From Mycobacterium simiae (GTDB lineage Bacteria; Actinomycetota; Actinomycetes; Mycobacteriales; Mycobacteriaceae), in NCBI RefSeq assembly GCF_010727605.1, contig NZ_AP022568.1:310001-374000 (forward strand): 64,000 nucleotides of DNA, in the 5' to 3' direction. This document shows positions 1 to 10,120 of this stretch, piece after piece. Numbering within the stretch: position 1 is the stretch's first letter; each line of letters opens with the position of its first letter. The notes under the pieces are model-generated. The model made no database searches. It saw only the letters and a list, made by a program, of their open reading frames with translations, and was not told where the DNA came from. A program made the position numbers and the translations under genes.

Positions 1-1
1 C

Positions 2-694
2 CGCCGACTCACGGCCGTCCTCGCTTCCCTGACCCTTACCACCGCCGTGCTCGCCGGTTGCTCGTCGGGTTCGAAGAACAACGGCGGCCCCTTGCCCGAC
101 GCCACGACTCTGGTCAAGCAATCCGCCGACACCACCAAGACCGTCAAGAGTGTGCACCTGGTGCTGACGACCGAAGGCAAGATTCCCGGACTGCCGATCA
201 AGAAGCTGACCGGCGACCTAACCACCACGCCGAGCACCGCGGCCTCGGGCAACGCGCAGCTGTCGATGGCGGGCTCCGACATCGACGCGAACTTCGTTGT
301 CTACGACTCGGTGCTGTACGCCACGCTGACGCCGAACAAGTGGAGCGATTTCGGTAAGGCCTCCGACGTCTACGACGTCTCGGTGTTGTTGAGCCCGGAC
401 GACGGCCTGGGCAACGTGCTGGCAAACTTCACCAACGCCAAGGCTGAGGATCGCGAAACGATCAACGGCCAGACCACGATCAAGATCAGCGGCAATGTCG
501 CACCCGACGCGGTGAACAAGATCATCCCATCGCTCAGCGCGACGCAGCCCATGCCCGCCACCGTCTGGATTCAGGAGACCGGCGACCACCAGCTGGTCCA
601 AGCCAATCTGCAGAAGAGCCAAGGCAATTCGGTCCAGGTGACGCTGTCGGACTGGGGTAAGCCGGTCACCGTCACCAAGCCTCCGGTGAGCTGA
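2..694 (+). CDS. lprG: Lipoprotein LprG (5' end outside window)
   Basis: Cell-envelope lipoprotein that in mycobacteria binds triacylated glycolipids (LAM, LM, triacylglycerides) and works with the P55 pump encoded just downstream. The frame is open from base 2, so the true start and the first signal-peptide residues lie upstream of the window. Visible is the hydrophobic end of the signal peptide followed by the lipobox LAGC, with the lipidated Cys at 59-61. The mature part has the LprG/LppX fold signature ([30 protein letters not shown]) and ends TKPPVS as in M. tuberculosis Rv1411c. Its stop overlaps the P55 start by one base (TGATG). Identification is by remembered sequence similarity and operon context, and is secure. 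Confidence 0.95.
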   Translation, partial: RRLTAVLASLTLTTAVLAGCSSGSKNNGGPLPDATTLVKQSADTTKTVKSVHLVLTTEGKIPGLPIKKLTGDLTTTPSTAASGNAQLSMAGSDIDANFVVYDSVLYATLTPNKWSDFGKASDVYDVSVLLSPDDGLGNVLANFTNAKAEDRETINGQTTIKISGNVAPDAVNKIIPSLSATQPMPATVWIQETGDHQLVQANLQKSQGNSVQVTLSDWGKPVTVTKPPVS

Positions 695-2247
695 TGAGCA
701 TGCGAGCAGGACGCGGAATCGCGATCAGCGCCGGCAGCCTGGCCGTGCTGCTGGGCGCCCTGGACGCCTACGTCGTCGTGACGATCATGCGCGACATCAT
801 GAGCGACGTTCACATCCCGATCAACCAGCTGCAGCGCATCACCTGGATCATCACGATGTACCTGCTGGGCTACATCGCCGCGATGCCGTTGCTGGGCCGG
901 GCGTCGGACCGCTTCGGCCGCAAGCTGGTACTGCAAGTCAGCCTGGCGCTATTCATCATCGGCTCGGTGATCACCGCGCTGGCCGGGCATTGGGGCGACT
1001 TCCACCTGCTGATCGCCGGTCGCACCGTCCAGGGCATCGCCAGCGGCGCGCTGCTGCCGGTGACGCTGGCCCTGGGCGCCGACTTGTGGGCGCAGCGCAA
1101 CCGCGCCAGCGTGCTGGGCGGCATCGGTGCCGCCCAGGAGCTCGGCAGCGTGCTGGGTCCGCTGTACGGCATTTTCATCGTCTGGGTGTTCCACCAGTGG
1201 CAGTACGTCTTCTGGATCAACGTGCCGCTGACCTTGCTCGCCATGGTGGCGATCCAATTCAGCCTGCCGTCGCATCAGCAGGTCGACGAACCGGAAAAGG
1301 TTGACGTCGTCGGTGGGGTGCTGCTGGCCATCGCGCTGGGCCTGGCGGTCATCGGGCTGTACAACCCGCAGCCGGACGGCAAGACGATCCTGCCCAGCTA
1401 CGGACTGCCGCTGGTGATCGGTGCCGCCGTCGTCGGGGTGCTGTTCATCCTCTGGGAGCGCTTCTCGCGGACCCGGCTCATCGACCCCACCGGCGTGCAC
1501 TTCAGGCCGTTCCTGTCCGCGCTGGGCGCTTCGGTGTGCGCCGGTGCGGCACTGATGGTGACGTTGGTCAACGTCGAGCTGTTCGGTCAGGGCGTGCTGC
1601 AGATGGACCAGACCGCGGCAGCCGGTTTGCTGCTGTGGTTTTTGATTGCGCTGCCGATCGGAGCGGTGCTGGGCGGATTCATCGCGACCCGGATCGGCGA
1701 CCGCGCCATGACGTTCCTCGGGCTGCTGATCGCGGCCTACGGCTACTGGTTGATCCACTATTGGCGGCAAGACGTGATGAGCCAGCATCACGACATCTTC
1801 GGCGTCAGCCTGCCCCTGGTGCACACGGATCTGCTGGTGGCCGGCCTGGGACTCGGGTTGGTGATCGGACCGCTCACCTCGGCAGCCCTGCGGGTTGTTC
1901 CCTCGGCCCAACACGGCATCGCGTCCGCCGCGGTCGTGGTGGCCCGGATGACGGGCATGCTGATCGGTGTTGCGGCACTGAGCGCCTGGGGGTTGTACCG
2001 CTTCAACCAGATCATCGCGGGACTGTCGGCCAAGATCTCGCCGGACGCGACCCTGTTCGAACGGGTCGCCGCCCAGGCCACGCTGTACCTGAAGGCGTTC
2101 GCCATGATGTACGGCGACATCTTCGCGGCCACCGTCGTGATCTGCGTGGTGGGTGCGCTGCTAGGTCTGCTGCTCGGCAGCCGCAAGCATCATGCCGAGG
2201 AGCCCGCGCTGCCCCCGCAAGAGGCCGTCGCGCTGGGCGAGCGCTAG
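694..2247 (+). CDS. MFS efflux pump P55 (Rv1410c-like)
   Basis: Major facilitator superfamily transporter of the DHA2, 14-helix type, 517 aa. The family exports drugs and, together with LprG, triacylglycerides and lipoglycans across the inner membrane. The sequence shows successive hydrophobic segments from residue 8 on, the loop 2-3 signature [10 protein letters not shown] near residue 68, and an acidic residue in TM1 ([10 protein letters not shown]). The ATG is shared with the lprG stop (TGATG), so the two are translationally coupled. The gene converges on ribD, with the stop codons adjacent at 2247/2248. Orthology to P55 rests on the lprG operon and overall sequence. Confidence 0.95.
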   Translation: MSMRAGRGIAISAGSLAVLLGALDAYVVVTIMRDIMSDVHIPINQLQRITWIITMYLLGYIAAMPLLGRASDRFGRKLVLQVSLALFIIGSVITALAGHWGDFHLLIAGRTVQGIASGALLPVTLALGADLWAQRNRASVLGGIGAAQELGSVLGPLYGIFIVWVFHQWQYVFWINVPLTLLAMVAIQFSLPSHQQVDEPEKVDVVGGVLLAIALGLAVIGLYNPQPDGKTILPSYGLPLVIGAAVVGVLFILWERFSRTRLIDPTGVHFRPFLSALGASVCAGAALMVTLVNVELFGQGVLQMDQTAAAGLLLWFLIALPIGAVLGGFIATRIGDRAMTFLGLLIAAYGYWLIHYWRQDVMSQHHDIFGVSLPLVHTDLLVAGLGLGLVIGPLTSAALRVVPSAQHGIASAAVVVARMTGMLIGVAALSAWGLYRFNQIIAGLSAKISPDATLFERVAAQATLYLKAFAMMYGDIFAATVVICVVGALLGLLLGSRKHHAEEPALPPQEAVALGER

Positions 2248-3273
2248 TCAGCCGCTCTGCGGCACCAGGCTCAGCAGCAGATCCGGCCCGAGCCGATCGG
2301 CCCCGTCGAAGCGCCACCGCAACGCCCGCGTGATGGTGGGCACGCCGACGTCGTCGACGGCGGTGACAGGGCCGCCCAACAGGATCGGTGCGACGTAGGT
2401 CAGGATCCGGTCGATGGCACCTTCGCGCAGGAAGGCACCGGCCAGCGTCGGACCGCCCTCCAACAGGATGTCGGTGCGGTCCGACAGCGCCTTGAGCACC
2501 TCCATCGGATCGCGGGTGCGGATCACCATGGTGCGCGAATCGTCGTTGAGAACCTTTGCCTCAGGCGATATTTCGCTGGTGCCGACCACCACGCGCAGCG
2601 GCTGCTTGTCCGCCAGGGACCCGTCGGGCAGCCGAGCGGTCAATGCGGGATCGTCGGCCAGTACGGTGCCGGTTCCGACGATGATCGCATCCGCCGCGGC
2701 GCGGCGGCGGTGCAGATCCAGTCGGGAAGCTTCGCTGGAGATCCACTGGCTGGTGCCGTCGGCGGCGGCGCTGCGACCGTCGAGACTGCTGGCGTACTTC
2801 CAGGTGACATGCGGCGAGCCGGTTCTTTGTTTGTGCAGCCATTCGCGCAGCGGGCCGCGAGCGACGTCGTCGGCCAGCACGCCGGACTGCACGGTCACCC
2901 CCGCCGCGGACAGCCGGGCCGCGCCGCCGGCCGCGATCTCGTTCGGGTCGGTGACGGCGTAGACGACGGTCGCGAGGCCGGCCGCGAGTAGCGCGTCCAC
3001 ACACGGCGGCGTCTTGCCGTAGTGGTTGCACGGCTCAAGGGTGACCACCGCGGTACCACCGGCCGCCAGGCTGCCCGCGCGGCGCAGCGCCAGCACCTCG
3101 GCGTGGTCGCCTCCGGTGGGCTCGGTGCCGCCCACGCCGACGACCTGACCGCCCGCGTCCAGGATCACCGCCCCGACCGGCGGATTCGGATAGGTACGGC
3201 CCTTGACCTGGTTCGACTGTTCGATCGCCAAACGCATTGCGGCGTCCAGACTTTCGACAGGCTGACCGCTCAC
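2248..3273 (-). CDS. ribD: Bifunctional riboflavin biosynthesis deaminase/reductase RibD
   Basis: Catalyses the second and third steps of riboflavin synthesis: deamination of diaminohydroxyphosphoribosylaminopyrimidine and reduction of its ribosyl chain. 341 aa. The N-terminal half (to about residue 150) is a cytidine-deaminase-like fold with the zinc site HAEV and [11 protein letters not shown]. The C-terminal half is a dihydrofolate-reductase-like domain starting near KYASSLDGR, with [10 protein letters not shown]. The GTG start overlaps the rpe stop by 4 nt (GTGA), so it is probably coupled to rpe. It is known as ribG (Rv1409) in M. tuberculosis. Confidence 0.95.
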   Translation of the reverse strand: MSGQPVESLDAAMRLAIEQSNQVKGRTYPNPPVGAVILDAGGQVVGVGGTEPTGGDHAEVLALRRAGSLAAGGTAVVTLEPCNHYGKTPPCVDALLAAGLATVVYAVTDPNEIAAGGAARLSAAGVTVQSGVLADDVARGPLREWLHKQRTGSPHVTWKYASSLDGRSAAADGTSQWISSEASRLDLHRRRAAADAIIVGTGTVLADDPALTARLPDGSLADKQPLRVVVGTSEISPEAKVLNDDSRTMVIRTRDPMEVLKALSDRTDILLEGGPTLAGAFLREGAIDRILTYVAPILLGGPVTAVDDVGVPTITRALRWRFDGADRLGPDLLLSLVPQSG

Positions 3274-3959
3274 TGGCGTAGGTGCGGCGATGCGGCGCGG
3301 GCCTGCCGCCGGAGTGCCTTCACCGCCGCCTCGGGATCCTCGGCGCCGTAGACCGCGGAACCGGCGACGAAGCAGTCGACGCCGGCCTCGGCGGCCTGCT
3401 CGATGGTGTCCGCATTGATGCCGCCGTCGATTTCGACCAGAATCGTCAACTCCCCCGCATCGACCAGCTTGCGTGCGGTGCGGACCTTGCTGAGCACCTC
3501 GGGAATGAAGCTCTGACCACCGAAGCCGGGCTCGACCGACATGATCAGCAGGGTGTCGAACTGCGGCAGGATTTCCAGATAGGGCTCTAGCGGGGTGCCC
3601 GGCTTGACGCTGATGCCAGCCTTGGCACCGGCCGCGCGGATGTCACGGGCCACCCCGACCGGGTTGTCGGTCGCCTCGGCGTGGAATGTGACGTTATAGG
3701 CGCCCGCCTCGGCGTAGGGCGGCGCCCAGCGGTCGGGGTTGTCGATCATCAGATGGCAGTCCATCGGAATCGGCGTGGCGGCCAGCAGGGCCTCCACCAC
3801 CGGCAGCCCGATAGTCAGGTTGGGCACGAAGTGACCGTCCATGACGTCGACGTGCAGCCAATCGGCGCCGTTCACGGCGGCCGCCTCATCGGCGAGCCGG
3901 GCGAAATCGGCGGCCAGGATCGATGGCGCTATCAGGGGTCCTCCGGTGCTGCCAGCCAT
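3270..3959 (-). CDS. rpe: Ribulose-phosphate 3-epimerase
   Basis: Interconverts ribulose-5-phosphate and xylulose-5-phosphate in the pentose phosphate pathway; the product pool also feeds riboflavin synthesis downstream. 229 aa TIM barrel. Visible are the start strand [12 protein letters not shown], the metal-ligand regions [12 protein letters not shown] and CHLMIDNP, the phosphate loop [11 protein letters not shown], and the late barrel segment [20 protein letters not shown]. It sits between fmu and ribD; the 38-nt gap from fmu contains a TANNNT box 7 nt before the ATG, so rpe-ribD may also be transcribed on its own as a leaderless message. Confidence 0.95.
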   Translation of the reverse strand: MAGSTGGPLIAPSILAADFARLADEAAAVNGADWLHVDVMDGHFVPNLTIGLPVVEALLAATPIPMDCHLMIDNPDRWAPPYAEAGAYNVTFHAEATDNPVGVARDIRAAGAKAGISVKPGTPLEPYLEILPQFDTLLIMSVEPGFGGQSFIPEVLSKVRTARKLVDAGELTILVEIDGGINADTIEQAAEAGVDCFVAGSAVYGAEDPEAAVKALRRQARAASPHLRQ

Positions 3960-3966
3960 GTGCGCA

Positions 3967-3972
3967 AGACTA
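3967..3972 (-). promoter_or_regulatory. Leaderless-type -10 box for rpe-ribD
   Basis: Read on the minus strand, TAGTCT is followed by seven bases and then the rpe ATG. This is the TANNNT-N7-start spacing typical of mycobacterial leaderless transcripts. No Shine-Dalgarno sequence precedes this ATG, which supports the reading. No transcript data are available here. Confidence 0.5.
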
Positions 3973-3997
3973 CTGACGATCGACGCTCACCCGCCCG

Positions 3998-5386
3998 TCA
4001 CTCCCCCGCTTCGCGGCGCAGCGCCGCGGCGAACATCGCATCCGTGCCGTGGCGGTGTGGCCACAGCTGCACGTAGGGTCCGTCACCGGCCTCTGCGGGT
4101 TCGAAGAGCGGCCGGGTATCCAAGGCGGACACCGGATGCCGGCGCAGGGCGTCGGCCACCACCCCGACCGTCTCGGCCAGATGCGGCGAGCACGTCGAAT
4201 AAAGCACCACGCCGCCGGGACGGGTCAACGCGATCGCGGCGGCCAGCAGCTCGCGCTGCAGCTTGGCCAGGGCCGGCACGTCGGAAGGCTGACGGCGCCA
4301 GCGCGCCTCGGGCCGCCGGCGCAGCGCCCCCAACCCGGTACAAGGCACGTCGACGAGCACCCGGTCGAAACCGGGCCGCAGACCGCTCTCGCGACCGTCG
4401 ACTCGGCGCACGTCGACGTCCAAGCCGCGGGTGTTCGCGGTCACCAGGTCCGCCCGAGCCTGCGACGGTTCGACGGCGGTGACCCGCGCACCGCGCTCGG
4501 CGGCCACCGCGGCCAGCAACGTGGTCTTCCCGCCCGGCCCGGCACAGAGGTCGAGCCAGCGTCCGGTGTCGCGGTCGACCGGCGCCAGGGTGAGCGCGCG
4601 GGCCACCAACTGGCTGCCTTCGTCCTGCACCAGGGCCTGGCCGTCGCGCACGGGCGCCAGCCGCCCGGGATCGCCACTCGGCAGGTACACCGCATACGGC
4701 GAGTAGCGGCCGACGCTGCCCCCGACCGCGTCGGCGAGCTCCGCCGCGCTCAGCACCCCGGGGCGGGCCGCCAGGTGCACCTGCGGCCGCTCGTCGTCGC
4801 TAGCCAGCACGGCATCGAGATCGGTAGCGTGCACGCCGAGCGCGTCTGCGAGGGCCTGGGCGATCCAGCGCGGGTGCGCGTGCACGAACGCGGCGTGCCC
4901 GATCGGGTCGCGCGCCGGGTCCGGGGCCAGCTCGTCCAGCCAGGATTTCTCGTCCCGTCCTGCGATGGTGCGCAGCACGGCGTTGACGAAACCCGCACGA
5001 GCCGAATCGAATTCGAGTCCAGCCTGGTCCACTGTGGTGGAAACCGCGGCGTGTGCGTCGACACGGGTGCGCAGCAATTGGTAGGTCCCCATCCGGAGTA
5101 AGTCGAGCAGCACCGGATTGATCGACTCCGGTGCGCGTCCGGCGGCGGCGCCGATCACCGCATCGAGCAGTCCGCGGGTACGGCAGGTCCCATAGGTCAG
5201 CTCGGTGGCGAAGGCCGCGTCGCGGCCGCTGATGCCGCGCTCGCGCAGCAGCGCCGGCAGCGCCAGGTTCGCATAGGCGCCCCGTTCGCTGACGGCACGC
5301 AGCACCTGGAACGCGGCGGCCCGGGCCGGATCCAGCGGCTTGCGCCGTCGCGGCCCAGGCCGGCGCTGGTTGGAGGCCGGGCTCAT
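3998..5386 (-). CDS. rRNA (cytosine-C5) methyltransferase, RsmB/Fmu family
   Basis: SAM-dependent m5C RNA methyltransferase of 462 aa, known as Fmu (Rv1407) in M. tuberculosis. An N-terminal NusB-like helical domain (about residues 20-165, [22 protein letters not shown]) precedes the Rossmann methyltransferase domain with the SAM loop [15 protein letters not shown]. The catalytic cysteine motif is [15 protein letters not shown] and a second cysteine lies in LYSTCSPH. The start chosen at 5386 overlaps the fmt stop by 4 nt (ATGA); the frame stays open further upstream but that stretch lies inside fmt. The most likely target is C967 of 16S rRNA, by homology only. Confidence 0.92.
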   Translation of the reverse strand: MSPASNQRRPGPRRRKPLDPARAAAFQVLRAVSERGAYANLALPALLRERGISGRDAAFATELTYGTCRTRGLLDAVIGAAAGRAPESINPVLLDLLRMGTYQLLRTRVDAHAAVSTTVDQAGLEFDSARAGFVNAVLRTIAGRDEKSWLDELAPDPARDPIGHAAFVHAHPRWIAQALADALGVHATDLDAVLASDDERPQVHLAARPGVLSAAELADAVGGSVGRYSPYAVYLPSGDPGRLAPVRDGQALVQDEGSQLVARALTLAPVDRDTGRWLDLCAGPGGKTTLLAAVAAERGARVTAVEPSQARADLVTANTRGLDVDVRRVDGRESGLRPGFDRVLVDVPCTGLGALRRRPEARWRRQPSDVPALAKLQRELLAAAIALTRPGGVVLYSTCSPHLAETVGVVADALRRHPVSALDTRPLFEPAEAGDGPYVQLWPHRHGTDAMFAAALRREAGE

Positions 5387-6315
5387 GAGGCCCGTGCGGC
5401 CGGGTCCAGGCGCGCCCCGCGTGCCCAGTCGACGGCGTCCATGAGCTTCTTGCCGGGCGGCTGAATCTTGTTCAGCCGCACCGGTTCCGACCCGGTACCA
5501 ACCCGCACGCATTTGCGGTCCACCTGAATTACGCCGGGCGGCAAGGGCTCCGGGGCCTCGGTGTCGATCTGCACCGGCCACACCTTGACCCGCAGGTCTC
5601 CGATCATCGTCCAGGCACCGGGATTGGGTGTGACCGCCCGGATCCGCCGCTCCACCACCGACGCCGGCAGGTCCCAGCGCACCCGGGCCTGTTCGACGGT
5701 GATTTTCGGCGCGATGCTGACTCCGTCGGCCGCCTGCGGTTGCGGCGTCAGGGTTCCGTCCTCGATGCCGTCGAGTGTGGCCAACAGCAGTGCGGCGCCC
5801 GAAACTGCAAGTCGCTCAAGCAGGTCCCCGGCGGTGTCGGTGGTTTGGATCGTTTCGGTGACGACGCCGTAGACCGGGCCGGAGTCGAGGCTGGGTTCGA
5901 TCTGAAACGTCGTCGCCCCGGTGATCGGGTCGCCAGCGGCAATGGCGGCCTGGACCGGTGCCGCGCCCCGCCACGCCGGCAACAACGAGAAGTGCAGGTT
6001 GACCCAGCCGCGCGGCGGCACCGCGAGCAGTTCGTCACGCAACAGGGCGCCGTAGGCCACCACCGGGCAGCAGTCCGGTGCAAACTCGGCCAGCTCGGCG
6101 ACGAACTCCGGTGAGTTCGGGCGCGACGGCCGCAGCACCGGGAGGCCGCGGTCGAGCGCCTCGCGGGCCACCGGCGATGGTTCCGGCTTGCCGCGCCGCC
6201 CGGAGGCGGCATCCGGCCGGGTCAGCACGGCAACCACGTCATGGCGGGGCGAGTCGATGAGGCGGCGCAACGCGGGCAGCGCCGGTTCGGGAGTTCCGGC
6301 GAAGACTAGACGCAC
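5383..6315 (-). CDS. fmt: Methionyl-tRNA formyltransferase
   Basis: Formylates Met-tRNAfMet for initiation of translation, using 10-formyl-tetrahydrofolate. 310 aa. The N-terminal formyltransferase domain shows [15 protein letters not shown] at the start and the folate/catalytic segment [17 protein letters not shown] near residue 110; the C-terminal OB-like tRNA-binding domain follows from about residue 205. First gene of the fmt-fmu-rpe-ribD group. The GTG start is preceded by TAGACT and six bases with no ribosome-binding site, so the message is probably leaderless. Confidence 0.95.
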   Translation of the reverse strand: MRLVFAGTPEPALPALRRLIDSPRHDVVAVLTRPDAASGRRGKPEPSPVAREALDRGLPVLRPSRPNSPEFVAELAEFAPDCCPVVAYGALLRDELLAVPPRGWVNLHFSLLPAWRGAAPVQAAIAAGDPITGATTFQIEPSLDSGPVYGVVTETIQTTDTAGDLLERLAVSGAALLLATLDGIEDGTLTPQPQAADGVSIAPKITVEQARVRWDLPASVVERRIRAVTPNPGAWTMIGDLRVKVWPVQIDTEAPEPLPPGVIQVDRKCVRVGTGSEPVRLNKIQPPGKKLMDAVDWARGARLDPAARAS

Positions 6316-6321
6316 GCAGAC

Positions 6322-6327
6322 AGTCTA
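6322..6327 (-). promoter_or_regulatory. Leaderless-type -10 box for fmt
   Basis: Minus-strand TAGACT lies six bases before the fmt GTG, the spacing seen in mycobacterial leaderless promoters. It fixes the fmt start at 6315 and makes it the probable head of the fmt-fmu-rpe-ribD transcription unit. Confidence 0.55.
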
Positions 6328-6416
6328 AGAAGGTCTAGATCGTCGATTGCGGCAACGTCTTGCTTCCGACCGCCAAGGCGGCGTCATCGGCCCCGGCTCG
6401 GGCGCCCAGCTGATCG

Positions 6417-7013
6417 CTACTTCTGAGCCGCCGTGACGGCGATGTCACCGACGAATGCATCGGCGTCGATGTCATAGACGTAGCCGACCACCTCCACCGA
6501 CGCCGGGACCGCCGGCGAGCGCCGCACTAGCTCGACGTCATGGCGCAGCGTGGAAGTCAGGTGATCGATGGCCAGACTCTGCGACTCGTAAACGCCATCG
6601 ATGTCGATGCCCTGTTCCAGCTTGTAGGCATCAAGAAGCCCCTGACTGGTGAAACTGCTTGTCCCGCAGTTGGTGTGGTGCACGACGACGACCCGTTCCA
6701 GGCCGAACAGATGGTGGGCGATCGTGATAGACCGTAGGGCGTCGACGGCGCGGCCGCCCGCCACCACCACCGGGAAAATCGTCGAGGTGGAGCCCGCCTT
6801 TTTGCCGTCGCGGTCGTACACCACGTCCCCCGGATACACCTCGCCGGTCAGAAACTTCGCGAGTTGGAACGGAATCTCGGCAGCGCGGGGGTCGTAACAG
6901 TAGGTGACCACGGTCCGCAGGGGCACGGCATCGTGGAATGCCCTCCGCACGTCGCTCTCCACATACCCGGGGGTCGCAGAGTAGACGAACCGGTCCAGAT
7001 CTTGGCGTTCCAT
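6417..7013 (-). CDS. Divergent beta-class carbonic anhydrase-like protein
   Basis: Probable zinc enzyme of the beta-carbonic anhydrase fold, 198 aa. The conserved Cys-x-Asp-x-Arg metal/catalytic dyad is present as CYDPR and the second pair of zinc ligands as HHTNCG. It departs from the standard family: about 78 residues rather than the usual fifty-odd separate the two motifs, and the usual RNAG turn after the first strand is replaced (STIFPVVVAGG). It could therefore hydrate CO2 or act on a related small substrate. The ATG at 7013 was chosen because AAGGAAA precedes it by about eight bases; the open frame extends far upstream without any sign of homology. First gene of the accessory insertion after fmt. 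Confidence 0.75.
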   Translation of the reverse strand: MERQDLDRFVYSATPGYVESDVRRAFHDAVPLRTVVTYCYDPRAAEIPFQLAKFLTGEVYPGDVVYDRDGKKAGSTSTIFPVVVAGGRAVDALRSITIAHHLFGLERVVVVHHTNCGTSSFTSQGLLDAYKLEQGIDIDGVYESQSLAIDHLTSTLRHDVELVRRSPAVPASVEVVGYVYDIDADAFVGDIAVTAAQK

Positions 7014-7165
7014 GTTTCGCTCGTTTCCTTGGTGAACGGCACCGTTGACCGCGGGGGCACCGCGAGAACAACTGCACGCTAAAAACGTTCTGGCAGTGAA
7101 CTTTCCGCGTATCCTGTCGGCACAAGCCTGACGCACAAGCGGGCCCGGAACAAGCGGCAATCTCC

Positions 7166-7178
7166 GATCACTGTGATC
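7166..7178. promoter_or_regulatory. Perfect 6-bp inverted repeat, possible operator
   Basis: GATCAC-T-GTGATC, a perfect palindrome with one central base, lies in the 206-nt gap upstream of the carbonic anhydrase-like gene and downstream of the MOSC fusion gene. It is a plausible regulator site. It does not match the CRP consensus well, and no partner regulator can be assigned. Confidence 0.35.
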
Positions 7179-7219
7179 ACCTTTCGGCGACAAATTCGGC
7201 CGGGACCCGATGCGGGTTT

Positions 7220-8983
7220 TCAGAGATCCAGTACCACGTTGTCCGACGGCGTCGAAACACACAGGAGGACGTTGCCCTGGGCAGGCGGTTCGAGGGGGTC
7301 GAGGGTATACCGGACCTGCCCGGCTAACAGCGCAGTTTCGCAGTTGTGGCAGACGCCGGTGCGACAGGACCATCGGGTTGGTACGTCGCAGGCTTCGGCG
7401 AAGTCGAGCAGGCTTCCGTAGCTGGGCGCCCATTGCGCCGCCAACGCGCTGCGCGCGAATTGAATTTCGGGTCCCGGTCCCACCGGCCCTTCCGGTACAT
7501 GCGGTGCCTTCGCAGCCGTAGCGGCGATACCGGGTGTGAGGGCGGCCCGGGCACCGAATTTCTCGGTATGAACATGCGCCGGGTCGATACCGCATGCCGC
7601 GAGCGCCTCGCCCATCTGGTCCATGAACAGGTCGGGGCCACACACGAATGCCTGCACATTGCCCGGCAGCGCCAGGGCGCGGAGCTGGTCGACGGTGACC
7701 CGGCCCGGTTCGTCATAGTCGACGCCCCGGCGGTCGGTGGCCGCCGGGCGACTGTAGAAGACGTGTGACTGCCCGTTGGGCAACGCTTCGAGCAGCTCTC
7801 GGGCTTCCGCGGCGAATGGGTGTTCCTCGCCGTCGCGCGCCCCGTGCACCCACCAGACGGGTCGTTTCGATCCGGTCTTCACCAGCATGTGCAGCATCGA
7901 AAGCACCGGCGTCACACCGACTCCCGCAGACAACAGGACCAGTGGTTCTTGGCCGTCATCGAGATAGAAACTGCCGCGCGGGGCCGCGACGTCGAGGATA
8001 TCGCCAGGCCGGATGTGGCTGTGGATGTACGAGCTGACGGTGCCACGGGGCTCACGTTTGACGCTGATTCGATACGTGCCGGCGCCGGGCTCGTTCGACA
8101 ATGAGTAGTTGCGGATGAGGGATTCCCCGTTGGGTCCGGCCGGAAGGCGCACCGTGATCGACTGGCCGGGCAACCACTGCGGCAGCGGCGCGCCTGCCAC
8201 GTCACCCAGCGAAACGGAGCGCACGCTCTGGCTTTCGTCGTGCGTGGCGGTCACGCGCAGTCCCCGGAAGCCCGGCCAAGCCGGCGGCGGCACGTTGGTG
8301 CCCGTCAGGCCGCTGTTGCCGGTCGTCTCGGCCGTGCCCGGGCCTTGATCCAGTAGCTGCTGCAGCGACCGCTTCCATCCGGGACTCAGCGCCGGAATGC
8401 GTTGCGCGCGCTGCAGTGCGTCGCGCGGATGGCCCGGCAGGTAGAGCAGCGCGTCGATTTCGGCCACGGTGACCCCTTCGGGTCCGGCGGCGATCTTCTC
8501 GATGACCTGGCCGGCCTCGACTTCACCTTCGGTGAGCACGCGGCAGTAGAAACCCGGGCGCCGATGCGAAACGAGCAGCGCCGGCATGCGTGGCTCACCG
8601 ATCCGGATACCGACGCGATAACACGTGACCCGCGGTTGGGTGACTTCCACGACGACCTGACCGATGCGGTAGCGATCTCCGATGCACACCTCGTCGTCGG
8701 GGAGTCCGTCGACGGTGAAGTTTTCCCCGAACGCACCCGGTTTCAGGTCGTCGCGGCCAAGTTCGGCGGCCCAGTGGTCATAGGAGGCGACTTGATACAC
8801 CAGCACGGCGCGGTTTTCTCCACCATGGCCGTCCAAATCGCCTTGGCCGTCGCCGTCGATGTTGAGTCGGCGAACCATGCGGGGTCCGGCTACCGGGGCT
8901 TTCCAGATCCCGGTGTGGACTGTGCGCCCCTGCCAAGAAACATCTTTCGGCTTGCCTACGTTGACCGACACCAGTTTCGCCAT
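7220..8983 (-). CDS. MOSC / flavin reductase / [2Fe-2S] ferredoxin fusion protein
   Basis: 587 aa cytosolic redox protein made of three parts. Residues about 1-165 form a MOSC domain (YiiM type; GENRAVLVYQ, GAFGENFTVDGL and the candidate molybdenum-ligand Cys in PRVTCYRVG), followed by the YiiM 3-alpha segment. About 245-460 is a ferredoxin-NADP-reductase module with the flavin motif RNYSLSNEP and the nucleotide loop LLSAGVGVTPVLSML. About 500-587 is a plant-type ferredoxin with cluster cysteines CRTGVCHNC and LLC. Electrons could pass NAD(P)H to flavin to iron-sulfur to the MOSC-bound cofactor or a partner. YiiM-type proteins detoxify N-hydroxylated bases; the actual substrate here is unknown. 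Lies 21 nt after the membrane gene, so probably one operon. Confidence 0.85.
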   Translation of the reverse strand: MAKLVSVNVGKPKDVSWQGRTVHTGIWKAPVAGPRMVRRLNIDGDGQGDLDGHGGENRAVLVYQVASYDHWAAELGRDDLKPGAFGENFTVDGLPDDEVCIGDRYRIGQVVVEVTQPRVTCYRVGIRIGEPRMPALLVSHRRPGFYCRVLTEGEVEAGQVIEKIAAGPEGVTVAEIDALLYLPGHPRDALQRAQRIPALSPGWKRSLQQLLDQGPGTAETTGNSGLTGTNVPPPAWPGFRGLRVTATHDESQSVRSVSLGDVAGAPLPQWLPGQSITVRLPAGPNGESLIRNYSLSNEPGAGTYRISVKREPRGTVSSYIHSHIRPGDILDVAAPRGSFYLDDGQEPLVLLSAGVGVTPVLSMLHMLVKTGSKRPVWWVHGARDGEEHPFAAEARELLEALPNGQSHVFYSRPAATDRRGVDYDEPGRVTVDQLRALALPGNVQAFVCGPDLFMDQMGEALAACGIDPAHVHTEKFGARAALTPGIAATAAKAPHVPEGPVGPGPEIQFARSALAAQWAPSYGSLLDFAEACDVPTRWSCRTGVCHNCETALLAGQVRYTLDPLEPPAQGNVLLCVSTPSDNVVLDL

Positions 8984-9004
8984 GCTGAGATCCTTTCTGA
9001 AAAG

Positions 9005-10120
9005 TTATTGGTTCGCAGCCACTGGGCCGAATCCGGGCAGGATCGACAGACCCGTGACGATGACGGTGGTGAGTACCGCCATCGACACGACGTTGCCGAT
9101 GAAGGGGTGGAAGTCCGTCGGCAGGCGCCGGGCGATGGCAGCGGCCAACGGCGGTGCCGTCAGCGCGCCCAGCGCCGCGCCCGCGGCGATGGCCTGGACC
9201 GTACCGCCGAAGGCGAGCACGGTGGCCGGCGCCACCGAGACGACCGGGACGAAGGTGGGGTACCAGCCGTACTTTGCCCACTGGCGACGCCAGACGACGA
9301 CTGCCACGCCGGCGCTGATTGCCTGTGCGATCAGCAAGCGCGGCAACAGGTTTCCCGCCCCACTGGCGCTGGCCGGATCGGCCAGGTAGTTGACGACGGT
9401 GCCGGCGAGCAGTCCCGCACCGGCCCATTCGTTGCCGATGAACTGCGCTTCGGTGAAGTCGGCAAGCACGCGGCGCGCCACCCAACCGGGTCCTTGGCGT
9501 GCCGCCACCGTCAGGTGGTGTGGGGATCCGGTCTTGCAGCGCGGCACGGGCACTCCGGGTGCACGCATCCAGGGCAAGCGCCGGCACAGTGCAAACACGA
9601 TTACCGCGCTGACCCACATGCCAGTGGTGGCGCCGACGACGGTGGGCAATCCGAGTGGCCGGCAACCGAGGTTCACCGCGGCCAGCGCGACCGGTGTGGT
9701 CAACCCGGCCCCGAGTACCGCCCCGGTGAGGGCTACCGCGGGCCGCCCGCCGTAGGTCAGGACGACGGCCGGCGGCACCGACGCGAACGGTACGAACGTG
9801 GGCTGCCACTCCCCCGAGGCGGCGATCGTCCAGTCCCAGGCGGCATTGCTGAGCGCGAGGCCCAGACTCGCGCTTCCCACTGCCCACAGATACAACCCGG
9901 TTCCCGAGCTGACCGGAAAACCCATCCAGCGCTTGTCGGCGCGAAAGGCGAAATGGCCCAACATCCCCCCGGCGACCATCAACACTCCGGCAAGCGCGGA
10001 GTGGGCGAAGCCGGGCTCTGTCGCATCGCCGATCACCCAGGCTATGAGATCGGTAGTCCCTCGGTGCCCGGTGAGCGTGCCGGTCGGGCCGGCCGGCGGT
10101 ATCCGAGGCAGGTTGGTCAC
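9005..10120 (-). CDS. Multi-pass membrane protein with internal duplication
   Basis: 371 aa, family not recognised. It has about nine or ten hydrophobic segments and no long soluble domain. The two halves resemble each other: PTFVPFASVPPAVVLTYGG near residue 107 recurs as PTFVPVVSVAPATVLAFGG near residue 278, each followed by a similar Ala/Gly-rich helix. This implies a duplicated-and-fused membrane unit, as in many transporters. The GTG at 10120 overlaps the stop of the upstream FMN-protein gene by 4 nt (GTGA), which decides the start. The operon context (FMN-binding protein, MOSC-reductase) suggests a redox-linked transporter or membrane anchor, but this is inference. Confidence 0.7.
   Translation of the reverse strand: MTNLPRIPPAGPTGTLTGHRGTTDLIAWVIGDATEPGFAHSALAGVLMVAGGMLGHFAFRADKRWMGFPVSSGTGLYLWAVGSASLGLALSNAAWDWTIAASGEWQPTFVPFASVPPAVVLTYGGRPAVALTGAVLGAGLTTPVALAAVNLGCRPLGLPTVVGATTGMWVSAVIVFALCRRLPWMRAPGVPVPRCKTGSPHHLTVAARQGPGWVARRVLADFTEAQFIGNEWAGAGLLAGTVVNYLADPASASGAGNLLPRLLIAQAISAGVAVVVWRRQWAKYGWYPTFVPVVSVAPATVLAFGGTVQAIAAGAALGALTAPPLAAAIARRLPTDFHPFIGNVVSMAVLTTVIVTGLSILPGFGPVAANQ

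Noticed and set aside
7014..7643. N-terminal extension of the carbonic anhydrase-like frame to 408 codons
   Set aside because: The extension overlaps the MOSC fusion gene in antisense-like frames, has no family sequence, and a good ribosome-binding site sits at the internal ATG.
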